From: an uncultured Campylobacteraceae bacterium
GTDB lineage: Bacteria > Campylobacterota > Campylobacteria > Campylobacterales > Arcobacteraceae
Direction: 5' to 3'
Assembly: GCA_937138295.1 (NCBI GenBank)
Contig: CAKZOX010000155.1
Location: 58,184 to 122,183, forward strand
DNA length: 64,000 nucleotides
Each line of letters opens with the position of its first letter. The first letter of the stretch is position 1. Position numbers and translations under genes: made by a program. Of this stretch, positions 27,262 to 36,052 are shown in pieces. Under the pieces are notes generated by a model, which was given only the letters and a program-made list of their open reading frames with translations, was not told where the DNA came from and did no database searches.

Positions 27262-28236
27262 TTAACTGTATTCTTCAATCATATTATTATAAAAATCAAC
27301 ATATTTTGTATCTTTTTGATCTCTAGCTTTCATAGCTGCTCTTGGGTGTTCATTTAAGTGTCCGCTAATAATATACGGAACACTACAACCCCAATCTAAC
27401 TCTTTTTCTAAAGGTACAATATATTGTTCAATAAATTTTAATACTGGTATATACTTATATTTTGGATTTTTTAAGAAACCTAATAACAGTTCAGTTGCGC
27501 AATTACCAGCTCCTCTTCCAAGTCCAGAAACAGTAACATCTAAATATGAAGTTCCATAAACCATAGCTTCTAAAGTATTAGCATATGCTAATGATAAATT
27601 GTTGTGGGCATGAATTCCAACTTTTTTACCAGCTGGTTTTGCATAACTTAAATATTTTTCAGTTAATTTATTGATTTGTTCTGGATAAAATGAACCAAAA
27701 CTATCAGCAATATAGATAACATCAACATTAGATTTAGCAACAGTTTCTAAAACTTCATTTAACTCTGTATCAAATGACTTAGAAATAGCCATAATATTAC
27801 AAGTAGTTTCATAACCTTTTGAATGAAAATCTTCTATTAATTCTAATGCTTCTGGAATTTGATGAATATAAGTAGCAACTCTAATCATATCAACAACAGA
27901 TTCAGATGCTGGTGGAATCTCTTCTTTAATTGTTCTTCCAACATCAGCCATAGTTGCTATTTTTAGTTTAGTATCATTTTCTCCAACAATACTTCTAATA
28001 TCTTCTTCTCTACAAAAGTTCCATTTTCCGTACTCTTGAGTACTCATTACAGTTGGAGAAACATTTTTACCAATCTCCATATAATCAACACCAGATGCAA
28101 CACACATATCATATAAAGCTTTTACAAAATCATCTGTAAAATGGTAGTTATTTACAAGTCCACCATCTCTAATCGTACAATCAAATACTTTCAGATCTTC
28201 TCTCACTGAAAGTATATTTCCTTCTTTTTCTAACAT
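27262..28236 (-). CDS. DRE-TIM metallolyase-type aldolase
   Basis: The protein belongs to the DRE-TIM metallolyase superfamily (HMG-CoA lyase, isopropylmalate synthase, 4-hydroxy-2-oxovalerate aldolase). Visible are FDCTIRDGGLVNN near residue 20 with the metal-binding Asp and catalytic Arg, VGIHAHNNLSLA near residue 205 with the HxH metal ligands, and GLGRGAGNCATELLLG near residue 245. Length 324 is closest to 4-hydroxy-2-oxovalerate aldolases, but no acylating aldehyde dehydrogenase or aromatic-degradation gene is nearby, and it lacks a C-terminal regulatory domain. Substrate unknown. Confidence 0.85.
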   Translation of the reverse strand: MLEKEGNILSVREDLKVFDCTIRDGGLVNNYHFTDDFVKALYDMCVASGVDYMEIGKNVSPTVMSTQEYGKWNFCREEDIRSIVGENDTKLKIATMADVGRTIKEEIPPASESVVDMIRVATYIHQIPEALELIEDFHSKGYETTCNIMAISKSFDTELNEVLETVAKSNVDVIYIADSFGSFYPEQINKLTEKYLSYAKPAGKKVGIHAHNNLSLAYANTLEAMVYGTSYLDVTVSGLGRGAGNCATELLLGFLKNPKYKYIPVLKFIEQYIVPLEKELDWGCSVPYIISGHLNEHPRAAMKARDQKDTKYVDFYNNMIEEYS

Positions 28237-28339
28237 AATAAATCCTGTTTGAATTTTTTTAAAGTAGTAATAATATATTTAATTTACATAATACTTTATT
28301 AAATAGTCCCTAAAATAAGTATCTTTTACGAAATAATAA

Positions 28340-28708
28340 TTAAGAAAAATCTTCTTTAATATATTTTAAAAGAGTTTCAATATCTGTAGGTTTAGGGAAA
28401 AACCTGTTGACATTATAGTTTTTTAAGTTTGGTTCTTGAGTATCTTTATAAGCACTAGTTACATAAATTTGAATATCTTTATCTAATTCTCTAATTTCTT
28501 TCACTAAGTCTAAACCATCCATTATAGGCATGTTAACATCTGTTATTACAAGATCAAAGTTATGATTTGCTTCAAAAGTTCTAAGGGCATTGGCTCCATT
28601 GTTAGCTAATACTACTTTTTCACAAAATTTACTTAAAATATTGTACAAAGAAATACTAGTTTCTTTATGATCTTCTACATATAAAATTTTAATAGGTAAT
28701 TTTGTCAT
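28340..28708 (-). CDS. Single-domain response regulator (CheY-like)
   Basis: A 122-residue stand-alone receiver: acidic pocket ILYVEDH, phospho-acceptor in LVITDVNMPIMDG near residue 56, conserved Thr/Ser in YVTSAYK and Lys in FFPKPTD. The Asn-Met-Pro sequence after the Asp resembles receivers served by PAS-type hybrid kinases rather than motor CheY. It lies between the aldolase and a divergent chemoreceptor. It may be the target of the kinase at 25172, which is transcribed in the same direction. Confidence 0.92.
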   Translation of the reverse strand: MTKLPIKILYVEDHKETSISLYNILSKFCEKVVLANNGANALRTFEANHNFDLVITDVNMPIMDGLDLVKEIRELDKDIQIYVTSAYKDTQEPNLKNYNVNRFFPKPTDIETLLKYIKEDFS

Positions 28709-28795
28709 CTTGCTTCCATTGTTAGGTTAATTGTTATTATAACATATTCGTATTGTTTAATAACTTAAAATTTATTTCATATGTTTAAATTATGC

Positions 28796-28801
28796 TATAA
28801 T
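28796..28801 (+). promoter_or_regulatory. Extended -10 element of the CZB chemoreceptor gene
   Basis: TATGCTATAAT, with the -10 at 28796-28801, lies about 15 bases before the AAGGA ribosome site and ATG 28830. The TG three bases before TATAAT makes this an extended -10 box. Confidence 0.5.
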
Positions 28802-28829
28802 CCTATAGTCAAGACAAGGAATTTAATAT

Positions 28830-30338
28830 ATGTTTTTTTCAAACAACAATAAGTATCAAAAGAAAATAGAAGAATTAGAAGAAAAAATAAAAGAACTAGA
28901 AAATAATAAAAAAGAAGATGAGTTAGCTTTAGATGAGTTGAATGATGTAATTAAAAAATTTGATAAAGGTTTTTATGGTGTTTTTGTAAAGACAAATGCA
29001 AAAAATGAAAAAATAAATACAGTTATAAATAATTTTAATCAAGCCCTAAAATCTAACTCTTTAATAGCTGATAAAGCTATCGAAACATTAATAGAATATG
29101 GTAACGCAAATTTCAATCATCAAGTTGATTTAGATGGAATTAGTGGAAAACTAGGCTCAATATTATTAGGTATTAGATCTATGGGAAGTACGGTATCTGA
29201 ACTAATTGCAATGATGGATATTACTTCAGAAAAATTACACAATGAAATGACACATTTATCAGACACAGCTAATAATTTAGCAAGTTCATCAAATCATCAA
29301 GCTGCATCTTTAGAAGAAACAGCAGCAGCACTAGAAGAAGTAACAAGTACTGTAATAAACACATCTGATAACAGCGTAAAAATGAATCAATTATCCAATG
29401 AAGTAAATGGTTCAGTTAAAAATGGTGAAAACTTAGCAAAAAATACATACCAATCAATGGAAAGTATAAATAATGAAGTTAATCTAATTTCAGAAGCAAC
29501 ATCTATGATAGAACAAATAGCATTTCAAACAAATATTTTATCTTTAAATGCAGCTGTTGAAGCAGCAACTGCAGGTGAAGCTGGAAAAGGCTTTGCAGTT
29601 GTAGCTGCTGAAGTTAGAAATCTTGCTAATAGAAGTGCTGATGCTGCTAAGCAAATTACTGATATTGTTAATAAGGCAAAATCTAAAGCTAATGAAGGTA
29701 AAAATACAGCACATGAAATGATTCAGGGTTATTCTATCATCAATGAAAATATCAATAATCAAATGGAAATCATAAATGAAGTATCAAATGCTTCAAGGGA
29801 ACAAAAACAAGCAATTGAACAAATAAATGATGCTATCACTTCTTTAGATAAAGAAACACAAAGAAATGCAACTGAGTCAGCAAGTATTTCATCTCAATGT
29901 AATGAAATAGAAGCTCTTTCAAAAGAATTATTAGAAGTTGTTAGTAAAACTACATATATATCTAATGCAAAAGATCAAATCAATGATAAAGAAATGCTTT
30001 TTAAACTTAATAGACTAAAACTTGATCACATTAACTTCAAAGATTCAAACTGTAAAGAGTTAGATTCAAAAAGAGTATGGAAAGTAAAAACAGATCATGA
30101 ATGTAATTTGGGAAAATGGATTGTTGAACAAGAACAAAAAAACATGCCATTTACAAAAACATCAAACTGGAATGATTTAAAACACTACCATCATAATGTT
30201 CATAATGGAATGCAAGATATTGTTGAATTTAATGCAAATGATAATATTAATGAAATGTTAAAAGAATCTTTAAAAATAGATGAATCTATCTATAATGTAT
30301 TTAAATCAATACAGCAAGTTAAAAGAGAAAATAAGTAA
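28830..30338 (+). CDS. Cytoplasmic methyl-accepting chemotaxis protein with CZB domain
   Basis: A 502-residue soluble chemoreceptor. Residues 1-45 are a Lys/Glu-rich coiled coil, and no membrane helix is present. The signalling domain covers about 150-390, with the conserved hairpin [21 protein letters not shown] given here in part ([15 protein letters not shown]). The C-terminal CZB zinc-binding domain follows (DHINFK near residue 400, [16 protein letters not shown]), with the three His and one Cys that hold zinc in this family. CZB receptors respond to zinc or oxidants such as hypochlorous acid in other bacteria. Single-gene unit with its own promoter and terminator. Confidence 0.93.
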   Translation: MFFSNNNKYQKKIEELEEKIKELENNKKEDELALDELNDVIKKFDKGFYGVFVKTNAKNEKINTVINNFNQALKSNSLIADKAIETLIEYGNANFNHQVDLDGISGKLGSILLGIRSMGSTVSELIAMMDITSEKLHNEMTHLSDTANNLASSSNHQAASLEETAAALEEVTSTVINTSDNSVKMNQLSNEVNGSVKNGENLAKNTYQSMESINNEVNLISEATSMIEQIAFQTNILSLNAAVEAATAGEAGKGFAVVAAEVRNLANRSADAAKQITDIVNKAKSKANEGKNTAHEMIQGYSIINENINNQMEIINEVSNASREQKQAIEQINDAITSLDKETQRNATESASISSQCNEIEALSKELLEVVSKTTYISNAKDQINDKEMLFKLNRLKLDHINFKDSNCKELDSKRVWKVKTDHECNLGKWIVEQEQKNMPFTKTSNWNDLKHYHHNVHNGMQDIVEFNANDNINEMLKESLKIDESIYNVFKSIQQVKRENK

Positions 30339-30351
30339 TTTTTCTCTTTTA
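30320..30351. terminator. Bidirectional terminator between the chemoreceptor gene and cheB
   Basis: AAAAGAGAAAAT and ATTTTTCTCTTTT form a stem of about 12 pairs at the junction of two convergent genes. Each strand ends the stem in a T-rich run, so it can serve both. It overlaps the last codons of the chemoreceptor and the end of cheB. Confidence 0.6.
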
Positions 30352-31380
30352 GTTTAAATGTTTAAATATAGTATTAGCTATATTTTCTAAAGGTTGTTGT
30401 TCTATAACAGCGCCTATATCATAAGCAACTTTAGGCATTCCGTAAACTACGCTTGTTTTTTCATCTTGCCCTATTGTATATGAACCTGCATTTTTCATTG
30501 CAAGTAAACCTTTTGCACCATCTGAACCCATTCCTGTTAGGATAACTCCAACAGCATTTGCACCCACATGTTTTGAAACTGAATTAAATAAAACATCAAC
30601 AGATGGTCTATGACCACTTATTTTTTTACCAGTTCCTATTTGTATTTTATAATGTCCACCTTCTCTTTTTACAACCATGTGTAAATCTCCAGGAGCAATA
30701 TAAACAGTACCTTTTGTAATAATATCTCCATCTTTAGCCTCTTTTACATCTACCTTACTAATTTCAGATAGTCTTTGTGCAAAAGATTCAGTAAATCCTG
30801 AAGGCATATGTTGAACTATTACAGTACCAGGAGCGTTTTTGGGGAATTCTTGAATTAATTCAGATAAAGCAACAGTACCACCTGTACTTGAACCAATAGC
30901 AATAATTTTATTTGTAGTTTCAGCTAAGGCGTAAGTTCTTTCAGTACTTTTTGGAGCTGTTGATAAATTTTTTACTCTAACTTTAGAACTAGCTACTGTT
31001 TTAACTTTTTGAATTAACTCTTTTTCTATATCATCAATTCCATCATATATATTTGAGTGTGGTTTTCCAACATAATCAACTGCACCAGCATCAAGGGCAT
31101 CAAAAGTAACTTGTGCACCCCTTTGAGTAAGTGAAGAAACCATTAAAACAGGTATAGGAAAATGTTTCATTAACTTCTTTAGAAAAGAAATACCATCCAT
31201 TCTTGGCATTTCAACATCTAAACAAATTACATCTGGTTTTAGTTTTACTATTTTATCTCTAGCAACATAAGCATCAGGTGCTGTTCCTATAACTTCAATT
31301 TCATTATCTTTACTTAATGCTTTTGTTAGAACAGTCCTTGCGGTTGCACTATCATCTACTATTAAAACTCTAATTGCCAT
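30349..31380 (-). CDS. cheB: CheB, receptor methylesterase/deamidase response regulator
   Basis: CheB removes methyl groups from chemoreceptors when phosphorylated by CheA. The receiver domain is at residues 3-120 (VLIVDDS, VICLDVEMPRMDG, DYVGKP). The esterase domain follows from about 155 with the catalytic triad segments AIGSSTGGTVALSEL (Ser), QHMPSGFT (His) and ILTGMGSDG (Asp). Length 343 is full size. Campylobacter CheB proteins lack the receiver; this one has it, which supports a distinct chemosensory class. Last gene of the che operon; its start is directly after cheD. Confidence 0.96.
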   Translation of the reverse strand: MAIRVLIVDDSATARTVLTKALSKDNEIEVIGTAPDAYVARDKIVKLKPDVICLDVEMPRMDGISFLKKLMKHFPIPVLMVSSLTQRGAQVTFDALDAGAVDYVGKPHSNIYDGIDDIEKELIQKVKTVASSKVRVKNLSTAPKSTERTYALAETTNKIIAIGSSTGGTVALSELIQEFPKNAPGTVIVQHMPSGFTESFAQRLSEISKVDVKEAKDGDIITKGTVYIAPGDLHMVVKREGGHYKIQIGTGKKISGHRPSVDVLFNSVSKHVGANAVGVILTGMGSDGAKGLLAMKNAGSYTIGQDEKTSVVYGMPKVAYDIGAVIEQQPLENIANTIFKHLN

Positions 31381-31850
31381 TAATCATTCTTTTGTGTGTA
31401 TCTCATTATAACTTTACCAGTAGTAGAGTTCATTGCTATTTTTCTACCTCTGATTCCACCAACATCTGAAGCTACAACTTTTATGTTAAATTCTTGTAAC
31501 ATATCCATTGCAACATTTATATTTTTTTCACCAATAAGTTTTTGAGTAGAACTTGTAAAGTTATTAGGACTTGCTCCACCAAATACTTTAGCTACAATAT
31601 TTCTTCTAGCACAACCAACTGACTCCATAGCATCAACTAGTTTTTCTATTGAAATATTACCATACTTTGGACTTGCTAGACCTTCATTATTCCATAAAGG
31701 TAATAAATAATGATTCATTCCAGATATTTTTGAAACAGGATCATATAAACATACAGCTACACATGAACCTAAAACAGTCATTATAGTTGTATCTCTAGCA
31801 GCTACAAACAGTTGCCCTGAATGTATATATTTTTTATCTATAGTTTCCAC
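31380..31850 (-). CDS. cheD: CheD, chemoreceptor glutamine deamidase
   Basis: CheD deamidates specific glutamines of chemoreceptors and in some bacteria works with CheC. The catalytic Cys and Thr lie in TIMTVLGSCVAVCLYD near residue 22, and the catalytic His in GMNHYLLPLW near residue 42. GGIRGRKIAMNS is near the C-terminus. Length 156 is typical. Stop and start bases are shared with the flanking kinase-like gene and cheB. No cheC gene is seen in the window. Confidence 0.95.
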   Translation of the reverse strand: METIDKKYIHSGQLFVAARDTTIMTVLGSCVAVCLYDPVSKISGMNHYLLPLWNNEGLASPKYGNISIEKLVDAMESVGCARRNIVAKVFGGASPNNFTSSTQKLIGEKNINVAMDMLQEFNIKVVASDVGGIRGRKIAMNSTTGKVIMRYTQKND

Positions 31851-32737
31851 TAGAATTCTCCAGAATCATCATCCATATCAAACATAAAGTCATCATCACC
31901 AAATAAAGAGTCTTCATTTGATTCGTGTTTTGGTAATACTATTTCAAATAGAGTGTATTCATTAATTTTTGAATCTAATTTAATTTGCCCATCATTAAAG
32001 TCAACTAAATCTTTAATTACACTAAGACCTAAACCTTGACCCCTTTGAATTCTATTTAAACCACTATGAGCTTGAACAAATCTTTTGAATATATTCTCTT
32101 TTTGGCTATCTTCAATACCTTCTCCAAAGTCTTTTACAATAACTTTAATATCATCAACTTCTTCAAATATATCTAAAATAACTGTTGAATCTTTTGGAGA
32201 GTATTCAACTGCGTTTGAAATAAGATTTATAAGAATTAAATAGAATTTTTCTCTATCTAAATAAACATCATCATTGTTATTTAAGATATTAATTTCCATA
32301 TTAATGTTTTTATTTTTAATAGGAAATTGTAATTCCTCTTTAACTTGTAAAACTATATCTGTAAAATTAACTTTTGATAATTGTAAATCCAAAGTTCCAG
32401 ATTCAATTTCAGCAGCTGTAATTATATTTTTAATTTGAAAATTAAGTGTAAGTGATTCTTCATACAAAGAATTACCAATCATTTGAATTTTGTCATCTCT
32501 ACTTGACTTTAATAATGATTTAGATAAAGATATCATAGAGAAAAGTGGATTATTAAACTCATTTTTAATAATTGACATAAATTTACTTCTGTTAGCTTCA
32601 GCTTGAGAAAGTTTTTTGTTCATATCTTCTAATTTCTTTAACATCTGCTTACTATCATTGATAGTTGCGTCTCTTTGTTCAAATCTTGATTTGATTTCCT
32701 CTAATAATTCATTATTTGAAATATTTTCTAAAGACAT
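31850..32737 (-). CDS. Histidine-kinase-like protein lacking the phospho-acceptor histidine
   Basis: A 295-residue cytoplasmic protein with a leading coiled coil (residues 1-50), a HisKA-type dimerisation helix pair and a complete-looking HATPase domain (N box LINLISNAVEYSP, G1 KDFGEGI, G2 GQGLGLSV). In the H box the sequence is SIIKNEFNNPLFSMI. It aligns without gaps with the usual SHExRTPL block, but the His is Asn at about residue 59. The protein therefore probably cannot autophosphorylate in the usual way. It ends in a very acidic tail (DDDFMFDMDDDSGEF). Lying between cheR and cheD, it may modulate CheA, or act as a phosphatase or scaffold; this is inference. Confidence 0.85.
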   Translation of the reverse strand: MSLENISNNELLEEIKSRFEQRDATINDSKQMLKKLEDMNKKLSQAEANRSKFMSIIKNEFNNPLFSMISLSKSLLKSSRDDKIQMIGNSLYEESLTLNFQIKNIITAAEIESGTLDLQLSKVNFTDIVLQVKEELQFPIKNKNINMEINILNNNDDVYLDREKFYLILINLISNAVEYSPKDSTVILDIFEEVDDIKVIVKDFGEGIEDSQKENIFKRFVQAHSGLNRIQRGQGLGLSVIKDLVDFNDGQIKLDSKINEYTLFEIVLPKHESNEDSLFGDDDFMFDMDDDSGEF

Positions 32738-32759
32738 GTAAATCCTTTTTTGTGTTAGA

Positions 32760-33623
32760 TTATTTTGGCACTCTGTAAATTGATGGTTTTACAAGTTTAA
32801 GTTTATTATCTTTCATGTTAATCAAACTCTCACTATGACCAATAAAGAATAGACCATTTTTTATAATTTTTGAAGTTAAATTATTAACAACTTTTTCTTT
32901 TGTTTCATTATCAAAATATATCATTACGTTTCTACAAAATATCATATCAAATCTTTTTGGAATACCTTTATAGTTTCCATAAACAAGGTTAAAACTTCTA
33001 AAAAGAACTAAGTTTCTTAGAACACTTTTTATTTCATAAGCTTCTTTAACACCTGTTTTAGTTTCCATATTTACTTTATTGAAAAACTTATTTAACATAT
33101 TTTTAGGAATACCTGTAACATCTTTTAAAGAGTATTGAGCTCTCATAGCTTGTTTTAAAATATCTTCTGAAATATCAGTTGCTAATATTTTAATATCCCA
33201 TTCTTGAGGATTTTTTAATAAACTATATAAAAAAATTGCAATTGTATAAGGTTCTTGTCCACTTGAACAAGCAGAAGACCAAATTCTTAGTTTTCTTTGT
33301 CCACTTGCTTCTTTTTCTTTAATCTCTTTTTCTAAAAAATCCCATTGACTAGGTTCTCTAAAGAAACTTGTTACATTGGTACTAATAGCATTAATAAATA
33401 AAATTAATTCCTCACCTGTTTGATCATTTTTAAGAAATTGATAATATTGATTAAAAGTACTAAAGTTCAGTTCTCTAAGTCTTTTTGATAATCTTGTTTT
33501 TACCAACATCTTTTTTTGTTCAGCAAGATGAATACCAACTTGATCATAAACAAGTTGGCTTAGGTTTTTAAATTCTGAATTACTTATTTCGTAAGATTTA
33601 GTAAGATTTATTTCATTACTCAT
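32760..33623 (-). CDS. cheR: CheR, chemoreceptor methyltransferase
   Basis: CheR methylates glutamates of chemoreceptors with S-adenosylmethionine. The N-terminal helical domain covers residues 1-85. The SAM domain carries RIWSSACSSGQEPYTIAI near residue 120 and FDMIFCRNVMIYFDNETK near residue 225, both diagnostic. Length 287 is standard, without a C-terminal pentapeptide-binding extension. Its start overlaps the cheA stop by 8 bases. Confidence 0.96.
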   Translation of the reverse strand: MSNEINLTKSYEISNSEFKNLSQLVYDQVGIHLAEQKKMLVKTRLSKRLRELNFSTFNQYYQFLKNDQTGEELILFINAISTNVTSFFREPSQWDFLEKEIKEKEASGQRKLRIWSSACSSGQEPYTIAIFLYSLLKNPQEWDIKILATDISEDILKQAMRAQYSLKDVTGIPKNMLNKFFNKVNMETKTGVKEAYEIKSVLRNLVLFRSFNLVYGNYKGIPKRFDMIFCRNVMIYFDNETKEKVVNNLTSKIIKNGLFFIGHSESLINMKDNKLKLVKPSIYRVPK

Positions 33624-35784
33624 GATTTTTATCCCCTGAATCTAACCAGTCTCTAATACCTTCAGTATTTAATATTAAAGCTATGTTTCCACTACCTAAA
33701 ATAGCAGCTCCTGAAATTTCTTTTAAACTCTTCATCATTTTTCCAAGTGATTTTATTACTACTTGTTGTCTTCCTAATAATTCTTCAACTTGTAATACAT
33801 ATTTTCCTCTATCATGCTCTATACATATAAGTGTAGATTCTTCAAAAGGAACATTTTCATCACTTAATTCAAGGAGTTTATTCACTCTAATAATTGGTAA
33901 AATATCACCTCTAAAGTTAATAAATTCACCTTTATTTCTAATTTTTTGAATATCTTCATTTTTTGGTCTAAATGATTCAATTACAGATAATGTTGGAATA
34001 ATAAATGTATCATCTTCTACTTTTACAGTTAAACCATCTATAATAGCAAGAGTTAAAGGTAGTATAATTTTAAATACACTTCCCTCACCCTCTTTTGTTT
34101 CAACATTTACTTTTCCTCTTAACTCTTCAATTGAGCTTTTAACAGCATCAAGTCCAACACCTCTTCCTGAAATATCAGTTAATGATGCTGCTGTTGAAAA
34201 TCCAGCTGCAAAAATAAAGTTAACTATTTCTTCATCTGTATACTCTTCATCAGAAAAAGCAATACCTTTTTCAATAGCTTTAGCTAAGATAATTTCTTTA
34301 TTAATTCCTGCACCATCATCTTTAATTTCAATTACAAAATTACTACCTTTATGTGATGCACTTAAATGAACAGTACCTTTTGGGTCTTTTCCATTTGCAA
34401 TTCTTTTTTCAGAATCTTCAATACCATGGTCAATAGAGTTTCTTAAAAGATGAATTAATGGTTCTGATAATTTATCAACCATAGTTTTATCAATTTCAGT
34501 TTCTTCACCTGAAATTACTAAATTAATATCTTTTCCAGTTTTTTTAGAAACATCTCTTGCAACTCTTTTCATCTTTAAGAATGTATCTCTAATTGGAATC
34601 ATTCTTAAACTCATAACCTTATTTTGAATAATCTTAGTAGATTTACCTAGCATTTCCATATATTGATTAATTTCATTATCATTTATACTTCTAATCTTTT
34701 CACTTTGATTAATAAAGCTTTGAGCGATAACTAATTCACCAATTGAATCAAATAGTTCATCAAGTTTTGATGATTCTACTCTAATTGAAGCAGCAGGAGC
34801 TTGTGAACTTGTACTAGTTGAATCATTACTTTTAACAGTAGATTCTGCTTTTGTTTTTGACTCATTTTTACTTTGTTCGTTAGCAATAACTTCATTTATA
34901 ATCTGTTTTTGTGATTCTTCTTCTAATATTTTTTCAAAATTAGCTTCACAATCATTTTTAGCTTCTTCAATAGTATTTAAATCAAGTAAAGCAATTTCAA
35001 CTTCATTTTCTTCAGCTATAAATTCAAATACATCTTCAACATCTTCTAAATCAGATGTAGTTAATAAGTAAGTTGAAATCTCTTCAACAAATGATTTTTC
35101 AGTATCAAAAACTTCAATACTTGGAATATCTTTTGAAATCTTTACATATGAATAAGCTATTTCTCCTAAATCAGAAAATAATTTAAAAAATAGTTGATGA
35201 TTATAACCTCTTACATAAAGGTCATCATCAAATTTCATGATAATATGATAAATCTTTAGATTGTCATCTTTGATTTTTTGAATTACATCATCTTCAAAAG
35301 CAATTAACTCTTCATTTTTATTTGTAATATCTTTATTTTCAAAATGACTTGAAGACACTACATCTTCTAAATCTAACTCTACGGGTGCAACTTCAGGTTC
35401 TATATTTAAAAAACTTTTAATTTCATTTAATACAGAATCATATTGCTCTGGATTATCTGGAGTTTCATTTTCTTCTATTTCGAAAATCTCTTTAACAATA
35501 TCAAAACCTCTAATTAATAAATCAGCTTCATGCTCATTTAGAGGTTTATCATTTTTTCTAAATATATCAAGGTAGTCTTCAAAATAGTGAACAAAATTTC
35601 CTAATCTAGTGAAACCAAAAGAATTAGCATTACCTTTTAAAGTATGAATACCCCTAAAGATATCATCTATCATACTTCTATCTTCTGGATTATCTTCTAA
35701 AATAAGGATTTTGTTTTCTAGTGTTTCGATGATTTCTCTACATTCTTGTAGAAATATCATCATTACTCTATCTTTTTTATCCAT
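33616..35784 (-). CDS. cheA: CheA, chemotaxis histidine kinase (without fused receiver)
   Basis: Domains in order: P1/HPt with phospho-His in GIHTLKGNANSFGF (His47); an acidic linker; a P2-like module (about 170-270; MKFDDDLYVRGYNHQLFFKLFSDLG split, VFEFIAEENEVEIALL) of the kind seen in F-class CheA; P3 dimerisation (about 345-405, RVESSKLDELFDSIGELVIAQ); P4 ATPase (LLRNSIDHGIE, IKDDGAGIN, GRGVGLD); and P5 CheW-like to the end at residue 722. Unlike the CheAY protein usual in Campylobacterota it has no C-terminal receiver. It is the core of this chemosensory operon. Confidence 0.96.
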   Translation of the reverse strand: MDKKDRVMMIFLQECREIIETLENKILILEDNPEDRSMIDDIFRGIHTLKGNANSFGFTRLGNFVHYFEDYLDIFRKNDKPLNEHEADLLIRGFDIVKEIFEIEENETPDNPEQYDSVLNEIKSFLNIEPEVAPVELDLEDVVSSSHFENKDITNKNEELIAFEDDVIQKIKDDNLKIYHIIMKFDDDLYVRGYNHQLFFKLFSDLGEIAYSYVKISKDIPSIEVFDTEKSFVEEISTYLLTTSDLEDVEDVFEFIAEENEVEIALLDLNTIEEAKNDCEANFEKILEEESQKQIINEVIANEQSKNESKTKAESTVKSNDSTSTSSQAPAASIRVESSKLDELFDSIGELVIAQSFINQSEKIRSINDNEINQYMEMLGKSTKIIQNKVMSLRMIPIRDTFLKMKRVARDVSKKTGKDINLVISGEETEIDKTMVDKLSEPLIHLLRNSIDHGIEDSEKRIANGKDPKGTVHLSASHKGSNFVIEIKDDGAGINKEIILAKAIEKGIAFSDEEYTDEEIVNFIFAAGFSTAASLTDISGRGVGLDAVKSSIEELRGKVNVETKEGEGSVFKIILPLTLAIIDGLTVKVEDDTFIIPTLSVIESFRPKNEDIQKIRNKGEFINFRGDILPIIRVNKLLELSDENVPFEESTLICIEHDRGKYVLQVEELLGRQQVVIKSLGKMMKSLKEISGAAILGSGNIALILNTEGIRDWLDSGDKNHE

Positions 35785-35794
35785 TTATATTTCC

Positions 35795-36052
35795 TTATTT
35801 CACTAGTAGAACTTTTCCCATGTTATTAATCTTAATGTAATCATTAAGAAATGGAATATCAATTTGAGTTCTTCTATTCTTTAAAGACTGCATCAATGCA
35901 AATATAGCACTTGATGCAATACCATTTTCGTCATTTTCTAAAACGACTTTATCAATTTCATCTATATTTAGAACTATTTCAGATACCAATTCATTGATTT
36001 CCTCGTTAGATGCATTTGCATCTAACGTTAAAGTTCTATTTTCTAGTTTCAT
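35795..36052 (-). CDS. Small STAS-like protein in the che operon
   Basis: An 85-residue protein of alternating beta/alpha pattern: LTLDANASNEEINELVSEIV, then VVLENDENGIASSAIFALMQ, where the SSA-IFALMQSLKN helix follows a loop as in STAS domains at the phospho-Ser position, and a last strand IKINNMGKVLLVK. STAS proteins bind anti-sigma-like kinases or occur in bacterial chemosensory clusters. It lies 10 bases upstream of cheA and directly after the chemoreceptor gene, so it belongs to the operon. Fold assignment is a pattern judgement. Confidence 0.65.
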   Translation of the reverse strand: MKLENRTLTLDANASNEEINELVSEIVLNIDEIDKVVLENDENGIASSAIFALMQSLKNRRTQIDIPFLNDYIKINNMGKVLLVK

